This document shows positions 35,283 through 44,684 of a stretch of 64,000 bases of DNA, in pieces. The notes under the pieces were generated by a model. The model searched no databases, was not told the origin of the DNA, and was given only the letters and a program-made list of their open reading frames with translations. How positions within the stretch are numbered: position 1 is the stretch's first letter; each line of letters begins with the position of its first letter. A program made the position numbers and the translations under genes. The stretch is from Bacteroidota bacterium (GTDB lineage Bacteria > Bacteroidota > Bacteroidia > Chitinophagales > Chitinophagaceae): the NCBI GenBank assembly GCA_020161535.1, contig JAIUNW010000012.1:1-64000 (forward strand), written 5' to 3'.

Positions 35283-35822
35283 ATGAACGATGAAATACCG
35301 CCCATCCGACTACTGAAGTCCGGCGATCCCGAACGCTGGCAAATGGGTGCGTTGGCTGGTTTCCCCAGCCTGCTACAACCCGTTGTACATGCTTTGTTGC
35401 AGGCAAGAGACGAGATCAATACCTTGCTGCAAACAGGTGACGATCGTTTGCTATGGCAGCGCCCAGCCGAACTGGCCGCCCCTGCATTTCACTTGCAGCA
35501 CATCAAGGGTTTTCTCGACAGGTTGTTTACTTATGCCGAAGGGAAAATGCTATCAACGGCACAGTTGGCTTATTTGTCCGCCGAGGGTGTAATGAACAAT
35601 AGTACCCGCGCCGAATTATTAAAGGACCTGAATGACCAATTCCTGGCTTGTTTTCGCCGGTTGGCGATAGCACCGGTAAAAGAACTTTACAACGAGCGAC
35701 TGGTTGGTCGCAAGAAAATTCCTTCAACGATGCTTGGCCTTTATTTTCATGCGGCTGAGCATACCATGCGGCATACCGGCCAATTGTTAACCACCTGGAA
35801 GATACTTTGCGCTACGCATTGA
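35283..35822 (+). CDS. DinB-family four-helix-bundle protein
   Basis: The start at ATG 35283 gives 179 residues; upstream in-frame sequence belongs to the divergent promoter. The DinB/DUF664-type fold is indicated by three histidine ligand sites (FHLQHIKGF, HAAEHTMRHTGQL) on a four-helix bundle. Members are metal-dependent and often act as thiol transferases, for example with bacillithiol or mycothiol. It overlaps the convergent WYL regulator gene by 11 bases. The substrate is unknown. Confidence 0.82.
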   Translation: MNDEIPPIRLLKSGDPERWQMGALAGFPSLLQPVVHALLQARDEINTLLQTGDDRLLWQRPAELAAPAFHLQHIKGFLDRLFTYAEGKMLSTAQLAYLSAEGVMNNSTRAELLKDLNDQFLACFRRLAIAPVKELYNERLVGRKKIPSTMLGLYFHAAEHTMRHTGQLLTTWKILCATH

Positions 35823-36762
35823 GGTTGGCAGCAATGATTTTCTGCAGGGCGATCACTCTTTCTTTCAGGGCCGCCGGTTTTTCGATGCTGGCAATATCGC
35901 CGATGGTCAAAAAGAAACGGGCGAAACCTTCCAGGGAGGGCGACATAAAAACCATTCTGGTAAAATCTGCTTCTATCTCTTCTTTCACTAGGCCCATATA
36001 ATATTTCTGTTCGCCCACATACCGGAGGCTGTTGGCGCGAACGCGTATAACCATCTCCGTTAGTGGGTAGTTGTAGTACATCTTTTCCAAATAGGATTGC
36101 AATGAAGGATGCTGTTGCCTAAATTGTTCGGTACCTGGCTTAATAGATAGGATCCGGTCGAGCCGGAAATCACGGTAATCGTTTCGCATACGACACCAGC
36201 CCACCAAATGCCAATAGCCATCGAGATAAAAAATCCCCATGGGCTCCACTTTCCGTTCTGTTTTCTCTTCTGTATAACCAGCTTTGTAAACGAGCTGTAA
36301 TAAGCGTCGACCGGCAATGGACTCAAGGATGAGTTGTTGGCTGTGTTTGTCGATTTGTGCATGGGCCATGCGGGCGGTCTTCAATACTTCAATGTGATCG
36401 TCGATGTTTTCGAGCAGGTCTTTCTCTGCGCTGCGCAGCACCGCACGCACTTTGTACATGGCCGCACGGTAATGTTCACTGTTGCCGGCATCGGTGAGTT
36501 TGGCCACCAGTTTTTCGGCCGTCAAAAAGGCCATGGCTTCTTCGCGGGTAAACATGACGGGGGGTAGTCGGTAACCTTCCATCAGCGAATAACCCACGCC
36601 GGCTTCACCGATCACGGGCACGCCTGATTCTTCCAACGCTTTTACATCGCGGTATACAGTGCGCAGGCTGATATCGAAGCGGTCGGCAATGTCCTGGGCT
36701 TTGACCAGGCGCCGGCCCTGTAATTGAATAAGGATGGCGGTAAGTCGATCGATTCGGTTCAT
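35812..36762 (-). CDS. YafY/PafC-like HTH-WYL transcriptional regulator
   Basis: This 316-residue regulator has an N-terminal helix-turn-helix (HTH_11, about 1-60, AQDIADRFDISLRTVYRDVKAL). The central WYL domain (about 135-210) contains QLVYKAGYTEEKTERKVEP and YWHLVGWCRMRNDYRDFRLDRI. The WYL domain senses ligands such as nucleic acid fragments or metabolites. A hydrolase gene lies upstream on the same strand with a 6-base gap, so they may be co-transcribed. The target is unknown. Confidence 0.92.
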   Translation of the reverse strand: MNRIDRLTAILIQLQGRRLVKAQDIADRFDISLRTVYRDVKALEESGVPVIGEAGVGYSLMEGYRLPPVMFTREEAMAFLTAEKLVAKLTDAGNSEHYRAAMYKVRAVLRSAEKDLLENIDDHIEVLKTARMAHAQIDKHSQQLILESIAGRRLLQLVYKAGYTEEKTERKVEPMGIFYLDGYWHLVGWCRMRNDYRDFRLDRILSIKPGTEQFRQQHPSLQSYLEKMYYNYPLTEMVIRVRANSLRYVGEQKYYMGLVKEEIEADFTRMVFMSPSLEGFARFFLTIGDIASIEKPAALKERVIALQKIIAANLNA

Positions 36763-36768
36763 GACTGG

Positions 36769-37530
36769 CTATTGTCGGAGAAATGAAAGTAGCTTATCCT
36801 GGATTTCCTTTCGCTGTCGGCCGTCGGCCCTATCGTCCATATCGTTGTGATTCGTGTGGGGAAGTTTAAGGATCCGTATCTTATTTGCTACTGCTTCTGC
36901 AGCAGTCGGTAATACGCCCTCATCCGCCGGTTGGTCGCTCGAACGCAAAGAATACACGCCCGGATGCATGGTTCTGGGCAAAGGCATGCGTCGGTTGTCG
37001 AGTGTAATAATCTTGCTTACCAGGTTTGGAAATTTTTGTGCAAACAAGGCCGTGATATCACCGCCATTGGAATGGCCGATCAGGGTGGTATGGTTGAAAT
37101 CAAGATCGGGTTGCCGTTTTTTTAGTTCGTTGAGCACAAACAAAATATTGTCGGCGCCTTGTTCCCAAAATGGACGGCGAACAACCTGCGGAATACCACT
37201 AGCAGGTATAATACTATCAGTGGGCAAATCATGTTGAATACTGACTACATAGTAGCCTCTGCGCGCCAGAAATTCGGTCAGGTAGGTATAATGGAGATAA
37301 GTATCCGGCTGGTTTTGTCCATAACCATGACTAAAAATAACCACCTGCAATGTTGTGTGGCTGGTAGGCTGGTATATGGCCACCGGTATTTCTCTGTTTC
37401 TGGCAAGGTCGAAATAACGACAAGTGTCAAAACGAATGCTTGTGCCAGCCTGTTGCTGGGCCCAACCATTTGTACTGATCAGCAGCAGCGCGAGGCAGCA
37501 GAAAAATGAAAAGCGTTGACTAATGACCAT
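36769..37530 (-). CDS. Exported alpha/beta hydrolase (lipase/PAF-acetylhydrolase-like)
   Basis: I use ATG 37530, which gives 253 residues with a signal peptide (STNGWAQ); longer in-frame starts add a non-hydrophobic lead. It has the hydrolase motifs VVIFSHGYGQN, nucleophile LIGHSNGGD, the aspartate-bearing segment LDNRRMP and a late HTNHNDMDD histidine. It would be a periplasmic esterase or lipase. The start overlaps the preceding aminotransferase gene by 11 bases, so the two are translationally coupled. Confidence 0.8.
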   Translation of the reverse strand: MVISQRFSFFCCLALLLISTNGWAQQQAGTSIRFDTCRYFDLARNREIPVAIYQPTSHTTLQVVIFSHGYGQNQPDTYLHYTYLTEFLARRGYYVVSIQHDLPTDSIIPASGIPQVVRRPFWEQGADNILFVLNELKKRQPDLDFNHTTLIGHSNGGDITALFAQKFPNLVSKIITLDNRRMPLPRTMHPGVYSLRSSDQPADEGVLPTAAEAVANKIRILKLPHTNHNDMDDRADGRQRKEIQDKLLSFLRQ

Positions 37531-38344
37531 ATACCAATTCATAAAGTTGTGTGGCCATGGCAGTGGTGACCGGACCGGGCTGACCGTTCCCAATGGGTTT
37601 TCCATCGATGGCTACCACCGGCCTGATCATCTTGGTGGTACTGGTGATAAATGCTTCAGCTGCGTCAAAAACACTTGATAAGGGAAAGTCTTTCTCTATC
37701 GGCGTATAACCAGTTACTACGCCTTCCAACAATTTCTTCCGCGTAACACCAGCCAGGATATTTGATTTCGGCGTTTGTACTTCCCCGTTAGTGGTGACGA
37801 TAAAGAAATTTGCCCGCGGACATTCAGTCACCTGCTCGTCCTGGAAATACAATACATCGTCGGCACCGGCATTTTTTATGGTTGGCTGCAACCAAATGGC
37901 CCGTAGGTAGTCGATGGTTTTCACAGCCGGCATTTGGCGCTGGTGCCGATCGGTAATCAGTGTCATACCGCTGCTCATGGTTCGCTCCAATTGCAATGGC
38001 ATAGAATGGATGATTAAGGTCGGCCTGGCCAATGAATACCCGTCGGGCGAAGCACCGCCCGTCAGGGTCAGTTTGATGCCCGCATCGCCCAATTCATTTC
38101 GCCCTATCATTTCATCGACAACGGTTTTCAAAGCCGGTCTGTCGATACCCGGCGCCAGGTGAATGGCCGCTGCCGACCGGTAAAATCGATCGAGGTGATC
38201 GTCGAGGAACAAGGGCTTGCCGGCAATCAGCTTGAAAAAATCAAATATGCCATAGCCACGCTGGATCGACAAATCTGACACCGGCAATGCCGCTGTTGCT
38301 GCCGGCAGCCAATCACCGTTTATCCAAACATCATTTGTAGCCAT
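37520..38344 (-). CDS. Class IV aminotransferase (D-alanine/branched-chain type)
   Basis: The start at ATG 38344 (274 residues) fits the usual beginning NDVWINGDWLP. PLP lysine Lys142 in AVKTIDYLRA, the YGIFDFFKLI segment, Glu in ECPRANFF and the phosphate-binding GVTRKKLLEGV place it in fold type IV, with D-amino-acid and branched-chain transaminases and aminodeoxychorismate lyase. The exact substrate cannot be settled from sequence. It sits one base after the GH63 gene, so it belongs to that operon. Confidence 0.88.
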   Translation of the reverse strand: MATNDVWINGDWLPAATAALPVSDLSIQRGYGIFDFFKLIAGKPLFLDDHLDRFYRSAAAIHLAPGIDRPALKTVVDEMIGRNELGDAGIKLTLTGGASPDGYSLARPTLIIHSMPLQLERTMSSGMTLITDRHQRQMPAVKTIDYLRAIWLQPTIKNAGADDVLYFQDEQVTECPRANFFIVTTNGEVQTPKSNILAGVTRKKLLEGVVTGYTPIEKDFPLSSVFDAAEAFITSTTKMIRPVVAIDGKPIGNGQPGPVTTAMATQLYELVYGH

Positions 38345-38345
38345 A

Positions 38346-40952
38346 TTATCGTCGGGGTTGTAAAAGTTTAGCCACAAGACCTGTCCACCCTGTTTGGTGC
38401 GAAGCGCCTACACCGCGGCCATTGTCGCCGTGAAAATACTCGTAGAAGAGGATATAGTCCCGGAAATGCGGCACCGTATTGAGCAAGTTATACTGGCCGT
38501 ATACCGGTCGTTTCTCTTCTGCATCCAGCCTGAAAATGGCGAGTAACCGATTCGAGATTTCCGTTGCCACTTCATCGAGCGTATGCATATTGCCGCTGCC
38601 CGTGGGAAATTCAACTTTCAGCGAATCGCCATAATAATAGTGATAACGCTGCAAGGATTCGATCAGCAAATAATTCAGCGGAAACCAAATAGGTCCGCGC
38701 CAGTTGGAATTACCGCCAAACATACTGGAGTCTGATTCTGCCGGCAGGTATTTCACCCCAAAGCGGTTGCCTTCCACCTCAATGGTGAACGGCAGGTCTT
38801 CATGGTATTTGCTTAGGGCGCGAATACCGTAGTCGCTCAGAAATTCTGTTTCATCGAGCACGCGCTGAAGTACCGCCACCAGTCGCTCGCCACGAATCAT
38901 CGACAACAGGTGTTTGTCTCTGTTGAAGAAATCGCCCCAATTGGCAATGCTGGCAGAAAACACCGATTTGTTTTTTAAGAACCATTCCAATCGCTGCACA
39001 AATTCAGGTATCTCTTCATACAGGCTATGGTCAATCACCTCCACGGCAAACAAGGGTATAAGCCCCACCATCGATCGCACGCGCAAACGCATTTCGCTGC
39101 CATCGGGCTTTTTCAATACATCGTAAAAAAACTTATCCTGCTCGTCCCACAAGCCAATATCATCTTCCCCAATCATATTCATCGCCCGCGTGATGTACAC
39201 GAAATGCTCAAAAAACTTGGTTGCCATGCCGGCATACACATGGTTGTGGGTGGCGAGTTCGAGCGACATACGCAGCAAATTCAAACAATACATCGCCATC
39301 CAACTGGTACCATCGCTTTGCTCCAATCGGCCACCACCCGGCAGCGGCGCGCTGCGATCAAACACACCGATATTATCCAAACCAAGAAATCCGCCCTGAA
39401 AAATATTATTGCCGTCATCGTCTTTCCGGTTCACCCACCAGGTAAAATTCAGCAGCAATTTATGGTACACACTTTCCAAAAAATAGAGATCACCCTTGCC
39501 GGCATTGCGTTGTTTATCGATCTCGTATACGCGCCAGGTAGCCCAGGCATGTACCGGTGGATTCACATCGCCAAACAACCATTCATAGGCGGGTAACTGG
39601 CCATTGGGATGCATATACCACTCTTTGGTGAGCAGGGATAGCTGGTTCTTGGCAAAACCGGCATCGAGATAAGCCAGGGGGATGCAATGAAAGGCAAGGT
39701 CCCACGCGGCATACCAGGGATATTCCCATTTATCTGGCATGGAAATGATATCGGCATTGTTCAAGTGTGCCCAATCGTGGTTTCTACCCCCGCGCCGGTT
39801 GGCGGGTGCTTTGAAATTCGGATCGCCCGACAACCATTGCTCCACATTGAAATAATAAAATTGCTTGCTCCACAACATGCCTGCATAGGCCTGGCGCTGC
39901 AATTGCCGGTCGTCGGGATGCTGAACACCTTGCTGCAGGTCATCATAAAACGTTTCGTTCTCTACCTGGCGCTGGTAAAAAATATGATCGAAATCGTGAA
40001 AAGGATAATCGTGTGCCTCCTTCGAGAGCCGCATTTTAAGGGTGATGGTTTCGCCCGGCTCCACATTGATATTGTAATGCGCCGCTGCCTTGGTGCCGGT
40101 TTGCTTTTTATTCACCACGCCTCGCCGACGGTTGACGACATAATCGTTAATGCCATCCTTCGCAAAAGCAAATGGCAGTTTTTTACCAGCGAAGCGCCGC
40201 ATATTGGTATCGTTCTCACAAAAAAGCAAATCGCTTTGCCCTTCGGTGTAGAAAAAATAATCACCCATTTTTTGGTGATGAAGCCGGATGCTGTTTTTGC
40301 CCGCGGCGGTCATCAATGGCCGATAGTCATCGTTGCCCCAAGACCAGGTATTCCTGAACCAGAGCGTGGGCAATACACTGATGGGGGCTTTGTCTGTTCC
40401 GCGGTTAACGACCGACACTTTGATGAGTATATCGTTCGGATTGCCCTTGGCATATTCAATGAACACGTCAAAATATTGCCCCTCATCAAAGAGGCCGGTA
40501 TCGGCGATTTCATATTCGAGGTCGAGCCGGCTGCGCCGATCGTTTTCTTCGTAGATTTTTTCGTAAGGGAAGGCTGCCTGGGGGTACTTGTACAGCATTT
40601 TCATGTACGAGTGAGACGGCGAACTGTCGAGGTAATAATAGAGTTCTTTGACGTCTTCGCCATGGTTGCCCCGCGGACCGGTGAGCCCGAAAAAACGTTC
40701 TTTTAAAAAAGGATCTTTTTTGTTCCAGAAGGCCAGCGAGAAACAGAGCAATTGGTTTTCATCGCAAATACCGGCAATGCCGTCTTCACCCCAACGGTAG
40801 GCATAACTGCGGGCCATGTCGTAAGTGACTGCTTCCCAGGTATTCGTATCTTCACTATAGTCTTCTCTGACGGTTCCCCACTGCCTGTCGGAAACATACG
40901 GTCCCCATTTTTTCCACACCGGATCGATGAGTCTTTGCTGTTCCAGATTCAT
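38346..40952 (-). CDS. GH63-family alpha-glucosidase
   Basis: This 868-residue protein resembles bacterial GH63 mannosyl-oligosaccharide glucosidase-like enzymes. Landmarks are the N-terminal WKKWGPYVSDRQWGTVREDY, NHGEDVKELYYYLD, and the (alpha/alpha)6 core with NKKDPFLKERFFGL, EYPWYAAWDLAFHCIPLAYLD and GGNSNWRGPIWFPLNYLL. No signal peptide is visible, so it is probably cytoplasmic. It would hydrolyse alpha-glucosidic bonds, perhaps of storage or trehalose-like sugars. The class IV aminotransferase gene follows after one base. Confidence 0.9.
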   Translation of the reverse strand: MNLEQQRLIDPVWKKWGPYVSDRQWGTVREDYSEDTNTWEAVTYDMARSYAYRWGEDGIAGICDENQLLCFSLAFWNKKDPFLKERFFGLTGPRGNHGEDVKELYYYLDSSPSHSYMKMLYKYPQAAFPYEKIYEENDRRSRLDLEYEIADTGLFDEGQYFDVFIEYAKGNPNDILIKVSVVNRGTDKAPISVLPTLWFRNTWSWGNDDYRPLMTAAGKNSIRLHHQKMGDYFFYTEGQSDLLFCENDTNMRRFAGKKLPFAFAKDGINDYVVNRRRGVVNKKQTGTKAAAHYNINVEPGETITLKMRLSKEAHDYPFHDFDHIFYQRQVENETFYDDLQQGVQHPDDRQLQRQAYAGMLWSKQFYYFNVEQWLSGDPNFKAPANRRGGRNHDWAHLNNADIISMPDKWEYPWYAAWDLAFHCIPLAYLDAGFAKNQLSLLTKEWYMHPNGQLPAYEWLFGDVNPPVHAWATWRVYEIDKQRNAGKGDLYFLESVYHKLLLNFTWWVNRKDDDGNNIFQGGFLGLDNIGVFDRSAPLPGGGRLEQSDGTSWMAMYCLNLLRMSLELATHNHVYAGMATKFFEHFVYITRAMNMIGEDDIGLWDEQDKFFYDVLKKPDGSEMRLRVRSMVGLIPLFAVEVIDHSLYEEIPEFVQRLEWFLKNKSVFSASIANWGDFFNRDKHLLSMIRGERLVAVLQRVLDETEFLSDYGIRALSKYHEDLPFTIEVEGNRFGVKYLPAESDSSMFGGNSNWRGPIWFPLNYLLIESLQRYHYYYGDSLKVEFPTGSGNMHTLDEVATEISNRLLAIFRLDAEEKRPVYGQYNLLNTVPHFRDYILFYEYFHGDNGRGVGASHQTGWTGLVAKLLQPRR

Positions 40953-41024
40953 GGGTCCAAAGATAGGGACAGTGATTTTTGTATTAAAAAATTCGTTATC
41001 TTAAGGCGGAACCAAAGCTTGCAT

Positions 41025-41453
41025 ATGAAAACAGTTGTTGAAATTCTCTCCAGAAAGCACCGTGACGTCATCGGTGTTACGCCGTCCACCACCGTTTTGG
41101 ATGCGCTAAAACTCATGTCAGACAATAATATTGGCTCTTTGTTGGTGATTGAGTCGGGTGAATACCGCGGACTCATGACTGAGCGTGATTATGCGCGTAA
41201 AGTTATCCTGGCGGGAAAAGCTTCGGTCGATACCAAGGTAGGTGATATTATGTCGACCGACCTGCCGAAGATTGCGCCTGAAACATCGGTTGAAGTGTGT
41301 ATGCAGCTCATGTCGTCGCGCAATATCCGCTACCTGCCAGTTTTTGAAGAAGGAAAATTGCATGGCATTGTGTCGGTAAACGACGTCATCAAAGCGGTGA
41401 TTGATCACCAGGCCGAAACCATTTCACACCTTCATTCTTATATTCATTCCTGA
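41025..41453 (+). CDS. CBS-domain pair protein
   Basis: I start at ATG 41025 (142 residues) because the frame upstream lies in the GH63 gene region. Two CBS motifs fill the protein (about 5-62 and 70-128; MSDNNIGSLLVIE and MSSRNIRYLPVFEEGKLHGIVS). Such pairs bind adenine nucleotides and act as energy or redox sensors for partner proteins. It stands alone. Its TGA abuts the TGA of the convergent MutS2-like gene in a shared TGATCA. Confidence 0.9.
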   Translation: MKTVVEILSRKHRDVIGVTPSTTVLDALKLMSDNNIGSLLVIESGEYRGLMTERDYARKVILAGKASVDTKVGDIMSTDLPKIAPETSVEVCMQLMSSRNIRYLPVFEEGKLHGIVSVNDVIKAVIDHQAETISHLHSYIHS

Positions 41454-43565
41454 TCAGGATTCGGGTTCGGCTGATTTTTCTTTAACAACCACCAGGTCTT
41501 TCAAGTCGACCTGCATGGGCAGGAGGCCTATTTTCACCACGGCTCGCTTGCCCCTGATTTCTATGACTTCGCCTACCTGGTGGTTGCGTTTCATTTTTAC
41601 CTTGGTGCCAACCACAATATCGCCACCCACTTCATCAAATTTCGATTCGATCTTTTTCTGCAGTTTGTTGACCACTTTACCTTCGTCTTTCTTGAAGAGT
41701 AAGGCATTGATTTCCTTGATCACTTTTTCCTTATCGGGGTTCTTGCGCCATTCGATCAGCAATTGTTTCATTTTGCGATCCATGTCTTTGAGGTAACTGA
41801 TCCGGTCTTCAGTAACCTTGTTTTGCTGGCGCAGGATCTCCACCTGCTGGCGGTGGCGTTCTTTGTCCATCACCCCTTCCATCTCTTTCTTCAGCCGCTC
41901 ATTTTCTTTCAGCAGGCGATTGAGTTCTTTTTCTTTTTTCTCCAGTTCGCGCAAATCCTGTTCGGTGCGGTTCAATAATTTATCGAGACTGAAATGATTT
42001 TCATCTACCATCTTGCGGGCGCGGTCAATGAGGCGTTTGTCGAGACCGATTCTTTCTGCAATAGAAAAAGTATAGGAGCTGCCGGGTTTGCCGATGATGA
42101 GCTTATACAGGGGCGATAAAGTTTTTTCGTCGAAAGCCATGGCAGCATTGATGATGCCCGGTGTTTTGTTGGCCATCACCTTTAGGTTCAGGTAATGCGT
42201 GGTCACAATGCCCATGGCATGCTTGTGCGCCAGTTCTTCCATGATCACTTCGGCAAAAGCGCCACCCAGGTTGGGATCCGAGCCACTACCCAATTCGTCA
42301 ATGAAGAACAAGGTTTTGCCATTGGCGGTTTCCATGAAATGTTTCATGTGTTTGAGGTGCGAGCTATAGGTACTCAGCTCAAACTCGATGCTTTGGGTAT
42401 CGCCAATATGTATCATCAGTTGGCGAAAGATGCCGAACTGCGAAGAAGGATGCACCGGTACCAGTAAGCCCGCCTGCACCATGATCTGGTTGATGCCAAC
42501 GGTTTTCATGGTCACCGTTTTGCCACCGGCATTGGGCCCGCTGATGACCAATATGCGGTTCTTATCGTCGAGGGTAATCGATACCGGGATGGTTGGTTTT
42601 TGCTGTCGCTTATTATAGATCAGCAACAGCGGGTGATAGGCACTCACCAGGTGAATATGGGCTTTGTCGACCACCACCGGGTATTCCCCATTGTATTCAT
42701 CGGCAAAACGCGCTTTGGCGCGGATGAAATCAAATTCACCGATGATTTGCAAATAGGTTTTCAGCAGCGGTGCATACACGGCCAATTGTCCGGTCAGGGT
42801 GCGCAGTATCTTGTACACTTCGCGCGATTCTTCGTTCTCGAGCGAATAGACTTCGTTGTTCAGTTCGATGGTTTCTTCCGGCTCAATAAAGGCCGTGCGG
42901 CGGGTATCACTTTCGCCGTGCAGGATGCCTTTGATCATCCGTTTCTGCTCGGCAAAAACCGCCAATACGCGCCGGCCATTCAGAAATGACTCTTCAATAT
43001 CAGCCAGGTATCCCTGCTTGTTTAATTTCGACACCACCCGCTCAAACACCCGGCGCAGGTCGTTGCGTTTTTTGTTCAGGGCGATGCGAATGCGGCGCAA
43101 TTCTTCCGAAGCGCTGTCAAGTACCTGGCCCTGTTCATCCACCACGGCATTGATCAAGCCTTTGATGGCTTTTTCATAATAGCTGTCGGCAATTACCTGC
43201 AGCAGTGCCGGGTTGGCAACACGACGCTCATTGTCGAACCAGCGGAAAATACTCTCCATGCTCTCGGCAAGTTTGCGGATGTTCACCAATTGTTCGCCCG
43301 TCATCACCGCACCGGAAATGCCCAGCAATTGCAGGTCCTTTGCCAGGTTCAATGGAAAATCGCCCGGAAAATAAACGGCATGCAAGAGCAATTGCCTGAA
43401 TTCATGGGTTTGGCGTAATTCGGTTTCGATGAAGCCAATCTTGGTATGGATACGGAGCTCGCGCGCTTTAATGCGCGCGTATTCGGTTCTGCAATGCAAT
43501 TCCAGCAGGGTCTTGATCTTGTCAAACTCCAACTGGACCGCTGCTGATTCGGGAAACAATTTCAT
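41454..43565 (-). CDS. MutS2-like ATPase without Smr nuclease domain
   Basis: This 703-residue protein has the MutS2 plan: an N-terminal core and clamp (1-300), Walker A GPNAGGKTVT, Walker B LFFIDELGSGSDP, and a coiled coil (about 520-600). It ends with a KOW-like strand region (VGTKVKMKRNHQVGEV) and EPES. The C-terminal Smr endonuclease domain that completes typical MutS2 (about 780-800 residues) is missing. No remnant of it is visible downstream, because the next base begins the CBS gene's stop. It may act in branched DNA or ribosome rescue as an ATPase without the nuclease. A TATTTTTG -7 element lies upstream. Confidence 0.9.
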   Translation of the reverse strand: MKLFPESAAVQLEFDKIKTLLELHCRTEYARIKARELRIHTKIGFIETELRQTHEFRQLLLHAVYFPGDFPLNLAKDLQLLGISGAVMTGEQLVNIRKLAESMESIFRWFDNERRVANPALLQVIADSYYEKAIKGLINAVVDEQGQVLDSASEELRRIRIALNKKRNDLRRVFERVVSKLNKQGYLADIEESFLNGRRVLAVFAEQKRMIKGILHGESDTRRTAFIEPEETIELNNEVYSLENEESREVYKILRTLTGQLAVYAPLLKTYLQIIGEFDFIRAKARFADEYNGEYPVVVDKAHIHLVSAYHPLLLIYNKRQQKPTIPVSITLDDKNRILVISGPNAGGKTVTMKTVGINQIMVQAGLLVPVHPSSQFGIFRQLMIHIGDTQSIEFELSTYSSHLKHMKHFMETANGKTLFFIDELGSGSDPNLGGAFAEVIMEELAHKHAMGIVTTHYLNLKVMANKTPGIINAAMAFDEKTLSPLYKLIIGKPGSSYTFSIAERIGLDKRLIDRARKMVDENHFSLDKLLNRTEQDLRELEKKEKELNRLLKENERLKKEMEGVMDKERHRQQVEILRQQNKVTEDRISYLKDMDRKMKQLLIEWRKNPDKEKVIKEINALLFKKDEGKVVNKLQKKIESKFDEVGGDIVVGTKVKMKRNHQVGEVIEIRGKRAVVKIGLLPMQVDLKDLVVVKEKSAEPES

Positions 43566-43575
43566 AACAATCGGG

Positions 43576-43583
43576 CAAAAATA
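43576..43583 (-). promoter_or_regulatory. TAnnTTTG -7 element before mutS2-like gene
   Basis: On the minus strand the bases read TATTTTTG, matching the Bacteroidota -7 consensus, 10 bases before the ATG at 43565. The transcript leader would be only about 5 bases. No clear -33 element. Confidence 0.3.
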
Positions 43584-43594
43584 CGATTTCGGTC

Positions 43595-44623
43595 TTACTG
43601 CACCCGGCGACTTCGAAAACGGGATTTGTTGAAGCTATGACCGTCTTTGGTTTTGCCTTTGCGCAAGGCTTTCTGCTCGTCGACCGGCAGGTGAATTACC
43701 TCCTGGCAGGCAGTGCTGCAACAATGCTCGTATTTTGCGGCACAGGCCTCGCATTGAATAAAGAGCAAATGACAGCCTTCGTTGGCACAATTCACATGGG
43801 TATCAGCCGGCGCACCACACTGGTGGCAATGGGCGATGATCTCCGCACTGATGCGCTCGCCCAGCCGGTTATCGAACACGAAATTCTTGCCATGAAATTT
43901 ATTGGGCAAACCCAGTTCTTTGGCTTTATTGGCATAATGAATGATACCGCCTTCGAGGTGGTACACATTTTTGAACCCACGGTGAAGCATATACGCACTT
44001 GCTTTTTCGCAACGGATGCCACCGGTACAATACATGATGATGTTTTTTTCCTTATCGGCCGACATCATCTCGGCCGCCATCGGCAACTGCTCGCGAAAAG
44101 TATCGGAAGGAATTTCAATGGCATGTTCAAAATGCCCCACTTCAAATTCATAGTGATTGCGCATATCAATCACCACCGTAGTCGGATCGTCGGTCAACTT
44201 GTTGAAAGCCGCTGCATCTACGTATTTGCCTTTGCGCTGCATGTCAAAATCGGGGTCATCGATCCCATCGGCCACGATCTTATCCCGCACTTTGATCTTC
44301 AATACCCAAAACGACTTACCATCATCGTCGACGGCAATATTCAGTCGCAGCCCGCGCAAGGCCGGAATTTGTTCCAGCACCTCGCGAAAAGCGTCAACAT
44401 AGTTGGTTGGCACGCTGATTTGGGCATTAATGCCTTCGGTAGCCACATAAATGCGACCAAAAACTTTCAGTGCAACCAGGTCCTTGTAGAGCGCATCGCG
44501 AAATGCCTGCGGATCTTCTATCAAAAAATACTGGTAAAAGGAAATAGTAGTGCGGGGTTCTGCCTCCGCCAATAAACGTTCTTTCAGTTCCCGTTGGGAA
44601 ACCCTGTTGTGTAATACAGCCAT
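43595..44623 (-). CDS. trhO: tRNA uridine(34) hydroxylase TrhO
   Basis: This 342-residue protein has the TrhO (YceA) domain order. An N-terminal acylphosphatase-like domain (about 1-110, [19 protein letters not shown]) precedes a rhodanese domain (about 140-235) with active-loop Cys in [13 protein letters not shown]-terminal cysteine-rich region ([27 protein letters not shown]) follows. TrhO catalyses oxygen-dependent 5-hydroxylation of wobble uridine in tRNA. It precedes the mutS2-like gene by 29 bases and follows the DUF5686 gene by 61. Confidence 0.92.
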   Translation of the reverse strand: MAVLHNRVSQRELKERLLAEAEPRTTISFYQYFLIEDPQAFRDALYKDLVALKVFGRIYVATEGINAQISVPTNYVDAFREVLEQIPALRGLRLNIAVDDDGKSFWVLKIKVRDKIVADGIDDPDFDMQRKGKYVDAAAFNKLTDDPTTVVIDMRNHYEFEVGHFEHAIEIPSDTFREQLPMAAEMMSADKEKNIIMYCTGGIRCEKASAYMLHRGFKNVYHLEGGIIHYANKAKELGLPNKFHGKNFVFDNRLGERISAEIIAHCHQCGAPADTHVNCANEGCHLLFIQCEACAAKYEHCCSTACQEVIHLPVDEQKALRKGKTKDGHSFNKSRFRSRRVQ

Positions 44624-44684
44624 GCTGAAATTTTACGGACACTTGCCTGGTGAACAAAATTTCTTAACGGCGCAAAGCTACACA

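Noticed and set aside
39687..40706. Long open frame on the + strand inside the GH63 gene
   Set aside because: Antisense shadow of a strongly supported gene; no promoter and no recognisable domain.
43637..44575. Long + strand frame opposite trhO
   Set aside because: Antisense to trhO, whose motifs are unambiguous; composition of the frame is explained by codon bias.
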